A DNA stretch of 40,183 bases from an uncultured Odoribacter sp. (GCA_944321145.1 CALUKF010000024.1:1-40183), one strand, 5' to 3'; shown: positions 1 to 9,627, counted from the first letter of the stretch. Translations and numbers: made by a program. Notes: generated by a model not told the origin, from the letters alone.

Positions 1-37
1 TTAGGGCGAAAATAGTTGCCAGAATGTTTGCGGTCAT
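1..37 (-). CDS. Possible 5' end of a gene running off the left edge
   Basis: On the minus strand an ATG at 35-37 opens a frame that stays open to the window edge and reads MTANILATIFAL, a hydrophobic start that could be a membrane segment or signal peptide. Only 12 codons are visible, so neither the product nor the reality of the gene can be judged. It would be transcribed in the same direction as the macroglobulin-like gene to its right. Confidence 0.25.
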   Translation of the reverse strand, partial: MTANILATIFAL

Positions 38-103
38 CAGGAAAAACCAATTTTATCTCCCTATTTTAACACAAAATATTTGATGAAATCATAGTAATAC
101 CTT

Positions 104-137
104 AGGGGGAGCACCCCGAAGGGGGGAGGGAGTATGA
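104..137. repeat. GC-rich intergenic repeat, copy 1
   Basis: This 34-bp stretch (runs of G, then ACCCCGAA, then a second G run ending GGAGTATGA) is nearly identical to 8034-8067, differing at one base. It lies 3' of the macroglobulin-like gene. The same unit occurs as both arms of a large inverted repeat at 7947-8067, so this is a single-arm copy of a dispersed palindromic element. Confidence 0.75.
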
Positions 138-182
138 TTAAAAGGCAATTTGACACAGCCTCCTTTTATGCCTGCCCTCTCC

Positions 183-3100
183 TTATTCCTCCGCAACGAC
201 CTCCCCAGCACTGCTATATGCACAGAATTCCGGAGCATACATGCACTGCAGCGTGGCATTCCCGTCCCGGTATGTCCCGCTTTGGTTCACGCGCACGGCG
301 TATTCGAAAACATACGTTCCGCGCGGCAGGAAGTCAAAGAACAGGTTCGTGGCGGCATCTTTCGTCTCTTGGTAATAGATGCGCCCGTCCTGCCAGCGGC
401 ATCCGGAAAGCTGTTCCACCGGTTCGAAGCAGGCGGCGCGGAGGTCTTGCAGGTGCAGGAATTCCATGTCCCGTTCCAGCGTGACCGTCAGCCGTACAAC
501 CACTTTGTCTCCCAATTTCACGCTCCCTGCCAAGGGCCGGAGCACCGTTTTGCCTTCTGCGTCCAAGTCCTCCACATAAAGCGTTTTATTGACAGTCAGT
601 TCCGTGCCATAGGCTTCAATCTCCTCCAGCGGCACGAGGCTCTGCAGGTAAAGCCCGCCCCACGACGGGCTGTCCTCCTGTTTCGTGATTTCCACCTCTA
701 ACAGGTCAGGATGGATTTCTTCAGCCCCGTAGGAAGCCCGCACTATGCCAAACAGGTCTTGCATGCCCGAAGGCTCCAGCGTTTGCCGTCCGATGCGCAC
801 TTCCGGCTCTTCGCGCTGCTCCAGGCTGCTGTTGCCTTCCAACAACAGGGCATGGATGGCGTCCACCGTCGAAGGCACGCTCTCCCACATTTGCGTGCGT
901 TTTTGTTGCAACAGCCACTGCCGCATGGCGTTCGTCTCTTCGTTTTCGCCTTCCACAAGGCGGAAGGCTTCGAGGATGGCTGCTTGTACCTGCACTGCCG
1001 TGTTGAGGAACCACCTGTTGCGGTTCTCTGCCCAGTACATGCCGTCCTCCGGCGTTACCGTGGCATATTGGCGGACGGACTCGATGATTTTCGCTGCCTC
1101 TTTCGTCTGCCCGTAGTGGTACATTGCCACGGCGAGCAGGGCTTTCTCGTAAGGCGTCTTCCTGCCCCATTGTTTTTCTGCCAACGCCATCAGGTTTTTA
1201 TGTGCCTCCAAGGCATCCCCGAGCGGAATGTCGCGGTACAGGCTGCGCACGTAGAGGTAAATGATGTCGTCATACGTCAGTTCCTTGTGTTTCCGCTCTA
1301 AGTCTTTCGCCACGTCCTGGTCTAAATAGCGCACGCCCTTCATCTGCATTTCTTTTACCTTGCCTTGCGGGTCTTCCTGTCCGGCAAGGGCGGCGCGTTG
1401 CAGGATGGCGAGCACATTTCCTGTCATAAACCGGCTGGGGAACATGCCTTTAAACCATCCCCATCCGCCTTCCTCCGTCTGCAATTCGGCGAGTTTGTCC
1501 ATTGCCTGCCGTTGCAGGTACGTCCGTCGGTTCTCGTCAAAAAGCTCTGCCAGGCGCCGGATGCGGTCGGTCTCAGATTGCGCTTCGCCCACCCACGGCG
1601 AGGCTTCCAGGAGCACGGACTTCAATTCCGCATCCTCTGCCAGCGGCGATGCCTGTCCCTTGTCCGGTTGTGCCTGCCATTGGCGCAGGGCTTCCGCGAC
1701 GCGCGGGTTGCTGCGGGCAATTTCGGCAGCGATGGCATTGGCATAATAAGCGGCGGCAATCTCCGTGGCGTTCTCGCGTCTTGGCTCCGTGAGATTCGGC
1801 AATGCCTGCACGGCATACCATACCGGGTTGGCAGCCAGTTCAAACGTCAGGCGGTAAGGCTGCCCCTTTTTGCCCTGTTCCTTGAGCGAGAACGTATGGG
1901 TGCCTGCCTTGTGGAGCGTGATGGGCAGTGTCGTGTTCACCATGATTTCGTTGGCAAGCACCGGCAGGTAATGCTGTTCCCCGTCGCTGAAATTGCCGCT
2001 CTGTGCCGTCATGCGGCAGGCAAGCACGTCGAACTCCTCCGGCACTTCCACTGCGAAACTGACCGTCGCGCTGCCTTGAGCCTCTGTGCGGAAGTCCGCT
2101 TCCTGCGTGTAGACGGTCTCCCCGCTCTCCGGCACGAACAGTTCCAGCACGGCTTTCCCTGCCTGCAACGAATCGCTCAAGTTGCTCACCGTGACCTTGA
2201 TTTCGGCATCATCCCCTTTCCTCAGGAACCGTGGCAGGTTCGGGCGCACCATCAGCGGTTTCGACGTTGTGACATACGCCTCCTTCTGCCCGTACGCCAT
2301 CTCCTTCGTTGTTGCCAGCACGACAAACCGCCACCGCGTCATCGCGTCCGGCACCGTAAACGAGAACGCCGCACATCCCGCGCTGTCCGTCACCAACTGT
2401 GGATAGAAAAACGCCGTCTCATTGAAATTTGTCCGCAACGGCACCTCCATTGGCGATGCCGGAACTGTAGCCGCCCTGCTTTGAATTGTGCGTTTATCTG
2501 CGGAACCGGTTACATAATCCCCGAAACTATCCGCATCGTATTCAGGAGAAGCCATAAGTCCTCTCCCGTTGTATTTGATACCCCCTAGCATGAAGTTTGC
2601 TAATGTCCTATTGTAACGGTTCAAGAAATCGAATTGGTATAGCGGAATAGAAATGGGTTGAAATGCTTCTTTTGCTTGAAATATCAAGTAATGGAAGTCA
2701 TCTTTTTTCATTGTGATGGAAAAATTGTTGTAAAAATAAATCCGTGCATAGCCAGGTTCCAATCGGAAGGAATAAGATCGAATTTTATCCAAGGAAGCAT
2801 CGTACATCATTGCCAATACTTCCGCTTGTACGGTTTTCCCTCCCGAGGTGAGGCGCACTTCCCAATTCTCTTTGCTGCCCGGCAATAAATGGTCGCGGAA
2901 CGTTTTCAGTTCGATGTCTAATTTCGGCAATTCGCGTTTCTGTTCTACCTGAATATTTTCCGTGTGGTACACCTTGTTTTTCAAATAAGAAACCTGTACC
3001 CAAATGCGGTCGTCATAACTTTTAAGGAAAGGTTCTTGGATGCGGATAACTCCATCTGTCACAGTGTAACTCTTCCGATATACGATTTTTTCCGGGCGGA

Positions 3101-5825
3101 TAAACTTCACTTCCACGTGGGTATCCTCCAACGAAGTGCCGACCAAAATATCCATTTTTTCTCCAATAGCGCAACAGGTCTTCCGCTCAATCAGCCACCA
3201 GTCTGTCGGATAAGGCGGGCGTTTGTCCTCTGGCGAATAGAGGAAGAAAATCTTTTCGGCTTTTCTGTCTTCGCATTCGGCAGTGAACAGGTAAATGCCG
3301 GAGGCTTCATTTTGCAGGTCAAGTTCTACACCGCCCTTTCCCTTGAGAGCCAGTTGCCCGCTGAGCACTGTTTTCTCAAGGGTGGTATCAATGCGCCCGT
3401 TCACTTCCTTGGGGGCGACCACTTTGGCAATCGCGTAGCGCACTTCGCGTTCCACCTTTTTTCCATAGTTCTCCAATGAAATCTCAAATGTGTTTTTTTG
3501 TGTCTTGTCCACCCGTTCCGGGAAATTCAGTTCTGGGATTGCCTGACCGGAATAGACTGAAAGATACAGATTGCCCTCTTGCGTTTCGCCTTTGCTGTCG
3601 GTGGCTGTCGCAGTGATGTCGTAAATGTCTTGATAGCGGGGAGCTTCCAATGGAGCTGCGGAAAAGACGATTTCAAAATTTCCGGCAGCGTCAGTTGTCA
3701 GCGTATCGTATATGGATTTTAACGTGGAATTGTGATATATCCCGCTAATTGTATAGGAGACTTTTGTGTCAGCAACAGCAACTCCAGAGAAACTTTTCAC
3801 GTTCCCTTGGATACGCACGGTGTCGCCGCCGTACACCGGTGCGTCCGGCGCTTGCAGCGTAATCTCAAATTCCGGGCGTTTGTATTCTGCGACTGTGATG
3901 TATTCGCTATTGTTCCCGAAAGTCAGGCGGAAACTGCCGTTGAGCGTGGTCGTGGGAATCACGAAGGAACCGCTGACCGTGCCATAACGATTGGTGCGCA
4001 CCTCCTGGCTGGCAAGCTCTTGCCCGTTGGCATCATAGAACGTAACCTTGCCTTTCAATCCCGTCCGCGCGCAAAGCGTGTCCTTGGCACTCATCCAGCA
4101 ATAGCCCTTGTAATAAACCGTTTGCCCCGGTCGGTAGATTTTCCGGTCGGTAAAAAGGGCGTAATGTTCCTCGCGTACATTCCAGTTGTTTTGAGATGAA
4201 TAGTAAAGGTACTCAATATTGCCCGATGGATTTTCAGCATTGACCACTTGGTAATGCAGGTCTTTGTATTTCCTTTTCGGACAAATGACATAACCTTCTG
4301 AGTTGGTTTTCAGCGAATCCACCAATTCCCCCTTGCGGGTGTAAAGCAGCACTTTGGCTTGGCTGACCGGCTTTCCGCTATTCCAATCATAGACATGGAT
4401 TTCGATATTGTCAGCCAGCTTGTGAACGATAGGGCAGAGCTGGGTAGAAAGCAGAAGGGCATGGCACTTCTTTTCCATTTTGGGTGAGGAAGTTTCAATG
4501 ACATAGCATCCTGCAGGCAGACCCGCCAATTCCAATAGGGTATCTTGAAAGACTACGTCTTCCGGAAGTTCAAAATTATACGTTTTGACTAATTCACCGG
4601 GAATCTCCTTCCATTCTCTTCGGGAATTCAAAACGAAATAGCGGTCGGGCAGACGATAAATATTTACTTGAAGTTGCCTTATATTTTGGTGGTTTGTCTC
4701 TATTTGGAAAGGTTCGCCGGGGTAAATGTTTCGTGGCGTTTCCATGCGCAAATCCGGCATTTCAATTTGTTGTTGAATGCTTTTCAATAAAGAAATTCGC
4801 TCGTATTCAGTGTATTCCCGGATTCCCTCCCGGCAAATCTCGATGGCACGCTTCCGCAACGTTCGGGTCTCTTCAATGGGAAGGCGCGGATACCCTCGGG
4901 TTTTGGCATACAACCGTTGGGCTTGTTCCGCCATGATTTCCACCTCAATGGGCAGTCCTTTGTATTGTTGCCTCAAATGCTCCAAAGCCGTTTCATACCA
5001 AAGCCCGTCTTCTTCTGCGCGGCAAGCAATCAGTGCAAAATATAGCCTTTCTAAATCAACGGCTAATAATGCCTCAGGGGTTGCGTCTTGCAAATGGAAT
5101 GCAATGAGCTCTCGGTAAATGTTCAGTTTGGTTTCATTTGTATGCAATGCCTCCTGTTGCGGTTGGGCGGCAAAAGTTTGGGCATTTGAAAATGCAGATG
5201 CATTTAACGTATCTTCTTTCGCATATACCTCCGGCAGCAAGTCAATCGCCCGGTGGCACAGGAAATCGTACAGCGTCGGGCGCAGCCGCCGCGAATCCTT
5301 GCCCGTTATCATTGCCTTCTCGTAGCGGTCGGCGGGCGTGCCTTGCAGCGTTTCTTTTTCCGCGATAGACGCTAACAAATGCTCCCGTATTTTGTCTGTG
5401 AACATGCCGGAAGTCCACGTGTTGATGTCCTGCAAATCCTTGCCCTCGACTTCCGTGCGGGATGATATTTTGTATATGTTGGCGTCATAATATTCCTTGT
5501 ACAATTCCCCCGCGTAGGAATGCAGCATGCTCCGGGCAGCTGCGTCCTTTTCCTTCCGGATAAATTCCTCCAGTTCGTTGAGTTGTTGCGGGTAAAGCCC
5601 TGCATCCTTTTTCAGCAGGAACGTGTTCCGCAGGATAAGGGCTTGCAGCCATTGTCCTTTGTCTTTCTGTTTTTCCGCCACGCGGAACAGGCTGTCCGCT
5701 GTTTCGATGGCGGTTTGCGGATACTTGTGGTAATACTCGATGAGCGAGTCCACGCTGTTTGTCTGTGCTTTTGCCATGTTTCCAAATATGAGAATGAGTC
5801 CGATGATAATGCCATATTGTTTCAT
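183..5825 (-). CDS. Alpha-2-macroglobulin family protein lacking the thioester motif
   Basis: The 1880-residue product begins with a signal peptide (residues 1-20, ending near AKA-QT), so it is exported. Residues 25-360 are a helical N-terminal region. Macroglobulin-type beta domains follow, with a recognisable MG2 motif near 560 (TDRKIYRPGQTVYYKGY). The A2M domain is near 1130-1180, with NFNETAFFYPQL and PDAMTRWRFVVLATT. A helical alpha/alpha-toroid lies at about 1330-1650, with GGWGWFKG, and a receptor-binding-like C-terminus ends the protein. Active family members trap proteases through a CxEQ thioester placed just before the YANA motif. Here that place reads ENATEI (1351-1356), with Asn1352 where Cys is expected, so covalent trapping is unlikely. 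Length is usual for large Bacteroidota members. The start is chosen because the signal peptide begins there. The gene stands alone. A structural or non-covalent inhibitor role is inferred. Confidence 0.9.
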   Translation of the reverse strand: MKQYGIIIGLILIFGNMAKAQTNSVDSLIEYYHKYPQTAIETADSLFRVAEKQKDKGQWLQALILRNTFLLKKDAGLYPQQLNELEEFIRKEKDAAARSMLHSYAGELYKEYYDANIYKISSRTEVEGKDLQDINTWTSGMFTDKIREHLLASIAEKETLQGTPADRYEKAMITGKDSRRLRPTLYDFLCHRAIDLLPEVYAKEDTLNASAFSNAQTFAAQPQQEALHTNETKLNIYRELIAFHLQDATPEALLAVDLERLYFALIACRAEEDGLWYETALEHLRQQYKGLPIEVEIMAEQAQRLYAKTRGYPRLPIEETRTLRKRAIEICREGIREYTEYERISLLKSIQQQIEMPDLRMETPRNIYPGEPFQIETNHQNIRQLQVNIYRLPDRYFVLNSRREWKEIPGELVKTYNFELPEDVVFQDTLLELAGLPAGCYVIETSSPKMEKKCHALLLSTQLCPIVHKLADNIEIHVYDWNSGKPVSQAKVLLYTRKGELVDSLKTNSEGYVICPKRKYKDLHYQVVNAENPSGNIEYLYYSSQNNWNVREEHYALFTDRKIYRPGQTVYYKGYCWMSAKDTLCARTGLKGKVTFYDANGQELASQEVRTNRYGTVSGSFVIPTTTLNGSFRLTFGNNSEYITVAEYKRPEFEITLQAPDAPVYGGDTVRIQGNVKSFSGVAVADTKVSYTISGIYHNSTLKSIYDTLTTDAAGNFEIVFSAAPLEAPRYQDIYDITATATDSKGETQEGNLYLSVYSGQAIPELNFPERVDKTQKNTFEISLENYGKKVEREVRYAIAKVVAPKEVNGRIDTTLEKTVLSGQLALKGKGGVELDLQNEASGIYLFTAECEDRKAEKIFFLYSPEDKRPPYPTDWWLIERKTCCAIGEKMDILVGTSLEDTHVEVKFIRPEKIVYRKSYTVTDGVIRIQEPFLKSYDDRIWVQVSYLKNKVYHTENIQVEQKRELPKLDIELKTFRDHLLPGSKENWEVRLTSGGKTVQAEVLAMMYDASLDKIRSYSFRLEPGYARIYFYNNFSITMKKDDFHYLIFQAKEAFQPISIPLYQFDFLNRYNRTLANFMLGGIKYNGRGLMASPEYDADSFGDYVTGSADKRTIQSRAATVPASPMEVPLRTNFNETAFFYPQLVTDSAGCAAFSFTVPDAMTRWRFVVLATTKEMAYGQKEAYVTTSKPLMVRPNLPRFLRKGDDAEIKVTVSNLSDSLQAGKAVLELFVPESGETVYTQEADFRTEAQGSATVSFAVEVPEEFDVLACRMTAQSGNFSDGEQHYLPVLANEIMVNTTLPITLHKAGTHTFSLKEQGKKGQPYRLTFELAANPVWYAVQALPNLTEPRRENATEIAAAYYANAIAAEIARSNPRVAEALRQWQAQPDKGQASPLAEDAELKSVLLEASPWVGEAQSETDRIRRLAELFDENRRTYLQRQAMDKLAELQTEEGGWGWFKGMFPSRFMTGNVLAILQRAALAGQEDPQGKVKEMQMKGVRYLDQDVAKDLERKHKELTYDDIIYLYVRSLYRDIPLGDALEAHKNLMALAEKQWGRKTPYEKALLAVAMYHYGQTKEAAKIIESVRQYATVTPEDGMYWAENRNRWFLNTAVQVQAAILEAFRLVEGENEETNAMRQWLLQQKRTQMWESVPSTVDAIHALLLEGNSSLEQREEPEVRIGRQTLEPSGMQDLFGIVRASYGAEEIHPDLLEVEITKQEDSPSWGGLYLQSLVPLEEIEAYGTELTVNKTLYVEDLDAEGKTVLRPLAGSVKLGDKVVVRLTVTLERDMEFLHLQDLRAACFEPVEQLSGCRWQDGRIYYQETKDAATNLFFDFLPRGTYVFEYAVRVNQSGTYRDGNATLQCMYAPEFCAYSSAGEVVAEE

Positions 5826-6039
5826 GTCTTCCTGTCTTTTTGATTCGATAGGCTAAAGGTAGGCAAATTTTTTCATACATCGTCCCCGTGCCGTCCGATA
5901 AATTTTTCAGCTCCTTTTTCCCGCCTTGGATGGGGATTGATTTGTTAAATGCAAATCTAAAAACTGTTGCATTTTTATTTCCCGGATGTCCGGAAACTAT
6001 CCAAAACAGGTGCAAAACGGGGTCAGAACCTATATTTAA

Positions 6040-6215
6040 GTTACAGTTGAGTTAGAGTTACGTTACACTTCATTTAGAGATAAACCTATTCTCAACCTAT
6101 TATAAACCTATTATCATACTATTCCAATATAATAAGAATAGGTTTGCAATGGGTTTATGTAAATTTGACGTGTAAATAAAGTGTAATTTATGTGTAAGTG
6201 AAATGTAAAGGAAAT
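6040..6215. repeat. 11-bp periodic dyad array A (16 units)
   Basis: Exactly sixteen 11-bp units run back to back between the macroglobulin-like gene and hutH. Four blocks are visible: GTTAC/GTTAG-type units (6040-6083), ACCTATT-type units such as ACCTATTATAA (6084-6127), TAGGTTT/GGGTTTA-type units (6139-6160) and GTAA-type units such as GTAAGTGAAAT (6172-6215). Block 2 is complementary to block 3 and block 1 partly to block 4, so the whole array can fold on a centre near 6127. The remaining bases of the 5826-6381 interval are AT-rich leader, with a terminator at 6327-6357. Confidence 0.75.
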
Positions 6216-6326
6216 ACGGTTTCTCACGTTGTCTTGCACGGGTGCTTTTCAGCTGTTGTTTTGCCGTTTTGCAGGATTTTTGTTCGGTTGGCGGGGCTTT
6301 GGCGGGGAAGGCGGGGTAGAGGCATG

Positions 6327-6357
6327 AAAAAAGGGAGGCAGCATTGAGCTGCCTCCC
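6327..6357 (-). terminator. Intrinsic terminator of hutH
   Basis: GGGAGGCAGC (6333-6342) and GCTGCCTCCC (6348-6357) form a perfect 10-bp stem with a 5-base loop. On the minus strand it is followed by six T. It sits 25 bp beyond the hutH stop. Confidence 0.9.
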
Positions 6358-6381
6358 GCCTCAGAAAAATCGCCAATTTTA

Positions 6382-7887
6382 TTATGCCTGAGGATTCGTT
6401 TCAAAGTCGCCGTAGCGCAGGAAATCGGTTGCGGCGTCAATGTCTTTGTACATGACGCGGTCGATGCTGTTGAAAGGCACTACGCTGCGGAACTCTTTCA
6501 AGAAGTTTTCCAAGTAGGGGGATGTCTTTGCCGGACGCTGCAAGTCGATGGCTTGGGCGGCGTTCATCAGCTCGATGGCGAGGATGCGCTCGACATTCTC
6601 CATGACCTGCACGGCTTTGACGGCAGCGTTGCCGCCCATGCTCACGTGGTCTTCCTGCTCGTTAGACGAAGGAATGGAGTCGACGGAACAAGGGGTGCAG
6701 AGTTGTTTGTTCTTGCTGACGATGGCGGCAGCGGCGTATTGCGGTATCATGAAACCGGAATTCAAGCCGGGATTTGCCACCAGGAATTCCGGGATGTTGC
6801 CCCGGTCGCCGGAAATCAGGCGGTAGGTGCGCCGCTCGGAGATGCTGCCCAGTTCGGCAACGGCTATGCTCAGGAAGTCGAGCACGAGCGCGAGCGGTTC
6901 GCCGTGGAAGTTGCCTCCGGAGATAATGAGGTCGTCCTCGGAGAAGATGGTGGGGTTGTCGGTCACGGAATTGATTTCACGCTGCACGACGGATGCCACA
7001 TACATGATGGTGTCCTTGCAGGCGCCGTGTACTTGCGGCATGCAGCGGAAGGAGTAAGGGTCTTGCACGCGGGTCTTTTCGCGCTGCTGGAATTCGGAGC
7101 CTTCGAGCAGGGTGCGGATGTTGCGTGCTGTCTCGATTTGTCCCGGATGGGGGCGTGCTTCCTGGATTTGCGGCAGGAAGGGGTCGATGCGTCCGTCGTA
7201 GGCGTCGAGGGAGATGGCACCGATGATGTCGGCGTATTTGGCAATCTTGAAGGCTTTCAGCAGGGCATAGACGGCGTGGGAGCTCATGAATTGCGTGCCG
7301 TTGAGCAGCGCGAGCCCTTCTTTTGCGCCGAGGCGGATGGGTTCCCAGCCGAATTTTGCGTTGATTTCTTCTGCGGGGTGGATTTCGCCTTCGTACCATA
7401 CTTCGCCTTTCCCGATGAGGGGCAGGAAGAGGTTGGCAAGGGGCGCGAGGTCGCCGGATGCGCCGAGAGAGCCGAGTTCGCGGACTACGGGCAGGACGTC
7501 GTGGTTGAACATGTCGATGATGCGTTCAACGGTTGCCAGCTGCACGCCGGATTTGCCGAGGGAAAGCGCATGGGCTTTCAGGAGCAGCATGAGGCGGATG
7601 ATGTCCTGCTGGATGGGATTGCCGACGCTGCAGGCATGCGACATGACCAGGTTGGCTTGCAGCTGGCTGAGGTCGTCGTGGGAAATGGATATTTTGCACA
7701 GGGAACCGAAACCAGTCGTGATGCCGTAGAGGGGCTTTTCGGAGGTCTCGATTTTGTGGTCTAAATAGGCTTTGCAGTCGTTGATGAGCTGCTTGCTCTC
7801 GTCGGAGAGGGCGAGGGTGTAATGTTTATTTAAGATGGCGTCGATGGTTTCAAATGTGAGCGGCGCCGGAGATATGTAATGTGTCAT
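6382..7887 (-). CDS. hutH: Histidine ammonia-lyase
   Basis: The enzyme converts L-histidine to urocanate and ammonia, the first step of histidine breakdown, in the cytoplasm. The Ala-Ser-Gly triplet that forms the MIO cofactor is at residues 143-145, in GSLGASGDLAPLAN. Other family signatures are YGITTGFG (54-61), LLNGTQFM, DPYSFRCMPQVHGA and GGNFHGEPLA. Length is 501 residues, usual for the family. The frame stays open 29 codons further upstream (to 7974), but the family begins near MTHYISPAPLTF, so 7887 is chosen. No hutU, hutI or formiminotransferase gene lies in the window, so the rest of the pathway must be encoded elsewhere or be absent. A terminator lies 25 bp downstream and a large inverted repeat lies upstream. 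Confidence 0.95.
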   Translation of the reverse strand: MTHYISPAPLTFETIDAILNKHYTLALSDESKQLINDCKAYLDHKIETSEKPLYGITTGFGSLCKISISHDDLSQLQANLVMSHACSVGNPIQQDIIRLMLLLKAHALSLGKSGVQLATVERIIDMFNHDVLPVVRELGSLGASGDLAPLANLFLPLIGKGEVWYEGEIHPAEEINAKFGWEPIRLGAKEGLALLNGTQFMSSHAVYALLKAFKIAKYADIIGAISLDAYDGRIDPFLPQIQEARPHPGQIETARNIRTLLEGSEFQQREKTRVQDPYSFRCMPQVHGACKDTIMYVASVVQREINSVTDNPTIFSEDDLIISGGNFHGEPLALVLDFLSIAVAELGSISERRTYRLISGDRGNIPEFLVANPGLNSGFMIPQYAAAAIVSKNKQLCTPCSVDSIPSSNEQEDHVSMGGNAAVKAVQVMENVERILAIELMNAAQAIDLQRPAKTSPYLENFLKEFRSVVPFNSIDRVMYKDIDAATDFLRYGDFETNPQA

Positions 7888-7946
7888 GTTGTTTAAATTT
7901 AAGTTGTTGATAAATATTGAAATGTATTGTCTTGGTGGGAGGTTTT

Positions 7947-8067
7947 CATACTCCTCCGTCAGCTTCGCTGCCACCTCCCCTATCTTAGGGGAGGAGCTTG
8001 AATGCCTGACATTTTAAACTCTCCCCCTAAGATAGGGGGAGTACCCCGAAGGGGGGAGGGAGTATGA
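7947..8067. repeat. Large inverted repeat, GC-rich palindromic element
   Basis: The left arm (7947-7994) and right arm (8021-8067) are inverted copies of one another around a 26-bp centre. Each arm contains its own short palindrome (CTCCCCTA...TAGGGGAG type), so arms can fold alone or with each other. The right arm matches 104-137 almost exactly. The element sits between hisS and hutH, both on the minus strand. No open frame of note lies inside. It resembles a MITE or REP-like dispersed repeat; no transposase is nearby. Confidence 0.8.
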
Positions 8068-8167
8068 CGCGGGCATCTCCTTGCCCCGTCGCCTCTCACG
8101 GGCAACGGCTGTCGTAGCCGTGGCTTTTCAGCGGGCGGTGTTCTTTTTTGTAGATGTACATCGCCGG

Positions 8168-9532
8168 TTAGTTTTTCAAGATTTCAATCACTTGGGCAAG
8201 GGGCACATTTTGCTGTTCGCCGGTTGCCATATTTTTCAGGGAGATGACGCCTTCCTGCATCTCGCTTTCGCCTACGAGGGCGACGAAGGGGATGCCTTTT
8301 TTGTCGGCGTAACCCATTTGTTTTTTCATTTTAGCGGCTTCGGGATAAAGCTCGGTGTTGATGCCGGCAGCCCGGAGTTGTGCGACGAGGGGCAGGCAAT
8401 AGCGTTCTTCTTTCGCCCCGAAGTTCACGAAAAGCACCCGGGTGGTGGTCGTGTTGTCCTTCGGGAAGAGGTCTAATTGCTGCATGACGTCGAAAATGCG
8501 GTCTGCACCGAATGAGATGCCTACGCCGGACATGTTTTTCAAACCGAATATGCCGGTGAGGTCGTCGTAGCGCCCGCCGCCGGTGATGCTGCCGATTTGT
8601 ACGTCGAGCGCCTTCACTTCGAAGATGGCACCGGTGTAGTAGCTCAAGCCGCGTGCCAGGGTCAAGTCCAATTTGACTTCCGTGGCGACGGGCTGCACGT
8701 CCAGATAGCCGAACACGGTGGCAAGTTCCTCGATGCCTTTTTGCCCTACGGGGCTGTCGGCAAGGATAGTGCGGAGGCTTTCGAGTTTCTCGGCGTTGTT
8801 GCCCTGGAGGTTCAGGATGGGCTGGAGGCGGGCAATGGCTTCCTCGCTGATGCCTTTCTCGCGCAATTCGGCATTGACAGCGTCGCCGCCAATTTTGTCC
8901 ATTTTGTCGATGGCAACGGTGATGTCTGTGAGTTTGTCGGGATAGCCGATGGTCTCGGCGATGCCTGCCAGGATTTTCCGGTTGTTGATGAGCAGCCGCA
9001 CGCGGATGTTCAGGCGGCGGTAGACTTCATCAACCATTTGGATGAGTTCCGCTTCGTGCAGGAGGGAGTCGCTGCCCACGACGTCCACGTCACACTGGTA
9101 AAATTCGCGGTAGCGTCCTTTCTGCGGCCGGTCGGCGCGCCACACGGGTTGTATCTGGTAGCGTTTGAAGGGGAACGTGAGTTCGCTCTGGTGTTGCACG
9201 ACAAACCGCGCGAAGGGCACGGTCAGGTCATAGCGCAAGCCTTTCTCCGCAATGCGGTTGGTCAGGCGGATGCTGTTGCGTTCCGCGAGTTCGTTGTCCG
9301 GGACGGAGGCGAGGAAGTCCCCGGAGTTCAGGATTTTGAACAGCAACTTGTCACCTTCCTCCCCGTATTTGCCCATGAGGGTGGAGAGGTTCTCCATGGC
9401 GGGGGTTTCGAGCGGCAGGTAGCCGTAGAGTTTGAACACGCTTTTGATGGTGTCGAATATGTAGTTGCGTTTCACCATGATGTCCGGTGAGTAATCCCTT
9501 GTGCCTTTGGGAATGGAAGGTATCTGTGCCAT
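8168..9532 (-). CDS. hisS: Histidyl-tRNA synthetase
   Basis: This class II synthetase charges tRNA-His in the cytoplasm. The N-terminus [13 protein letters not shown] is the family start. The substrate-binding [12 protein letters not shown], motif 2 region ([24 protein letters not shown]) and the HisA box [12 protein letters not shown] are all present. The C-terminal anticodon-binding domain is intact (about residues 355-454). Length is 454 residues, as usual. It follows rny on the same strand, but a terminator (9628-9656) and a separate TATATTTG promoter box (9562-9569) indicate its own transcript. Confidence 0.97.
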   Translation of the reverse strand: MAQIPSIPKGTRDYSPDIMVKRNYIFDTIKSVFKLYGYLPLETPAMENLSTLMGKYGEEGDKLLFKILNSGDFLASVPDNELAERNSIRLTNRIAEKGLRYDLTVPFARFVVQHQSELTFPFKRYQIQPVWRADRPQKGRYREFYQCDVDVVGSDSLLHEAELIQMVDEVYRRLNIRVRLLINNRKILAGIAETIGYPDKLTDITVAIDKMDKIGGDAVNAELREKGISEEAIARLQPILNLQGNNAEKLESLRTILADSPVGQKGIEELATVFGYLDVQPVATEVKLDLTLARGLSYYTGAIFEVKALDVQIGSITGGGRYDDLTGIFGLKNMSGVGISFGADRIFDVMQQLDLFPKDNTTTTRVLFVNFGAKEERYCLPLVAQLRAAGINTELYPEAAKMKKQMGYADKKGIPFVALVGESEMQEGVISLKNMATGEQQNVPLAQVIEILKN

Positions 9533-9561
9533 TTTCTTTGTGATTTTAATTTTCGTGTTTG

Positions 9562-9569
9562 CAAATATA
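9562..9569 (-). promoter_or_regulatory. -7 box for hisS
   Basis: TATATTTG on the minus strand matches the Bacteroidota consensus TAnnTTTG and lies 30 bp upstream of the hisS start. No clear -33 TTTG is seen. Confidence 0.55.
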
Positions 9570-9627
9570 GCAGATTCTCTTCGCTTTTGAGCTTTTTATG
9601 GCGATAAATTTGCACCGGGGACAACAA

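Noticed and set aside
6040-6215. The 11-bp arrays as CRISPR arrays
   Set aside because: Units are contiguous, only 11 bp long and without spacers; no cas gene is in the window.
6553-7764. A 403-codon open frame on the plus strand inside hutH
   Set aside because: Antisense shadow of hutH without domains or promoter.
8597-9490. A 297-codon plus-strand frame inside hisS
   Set aside because: Antisense shadow of hisS; its Val/Phe/Asp-rich composition mirrors the hisS codons.
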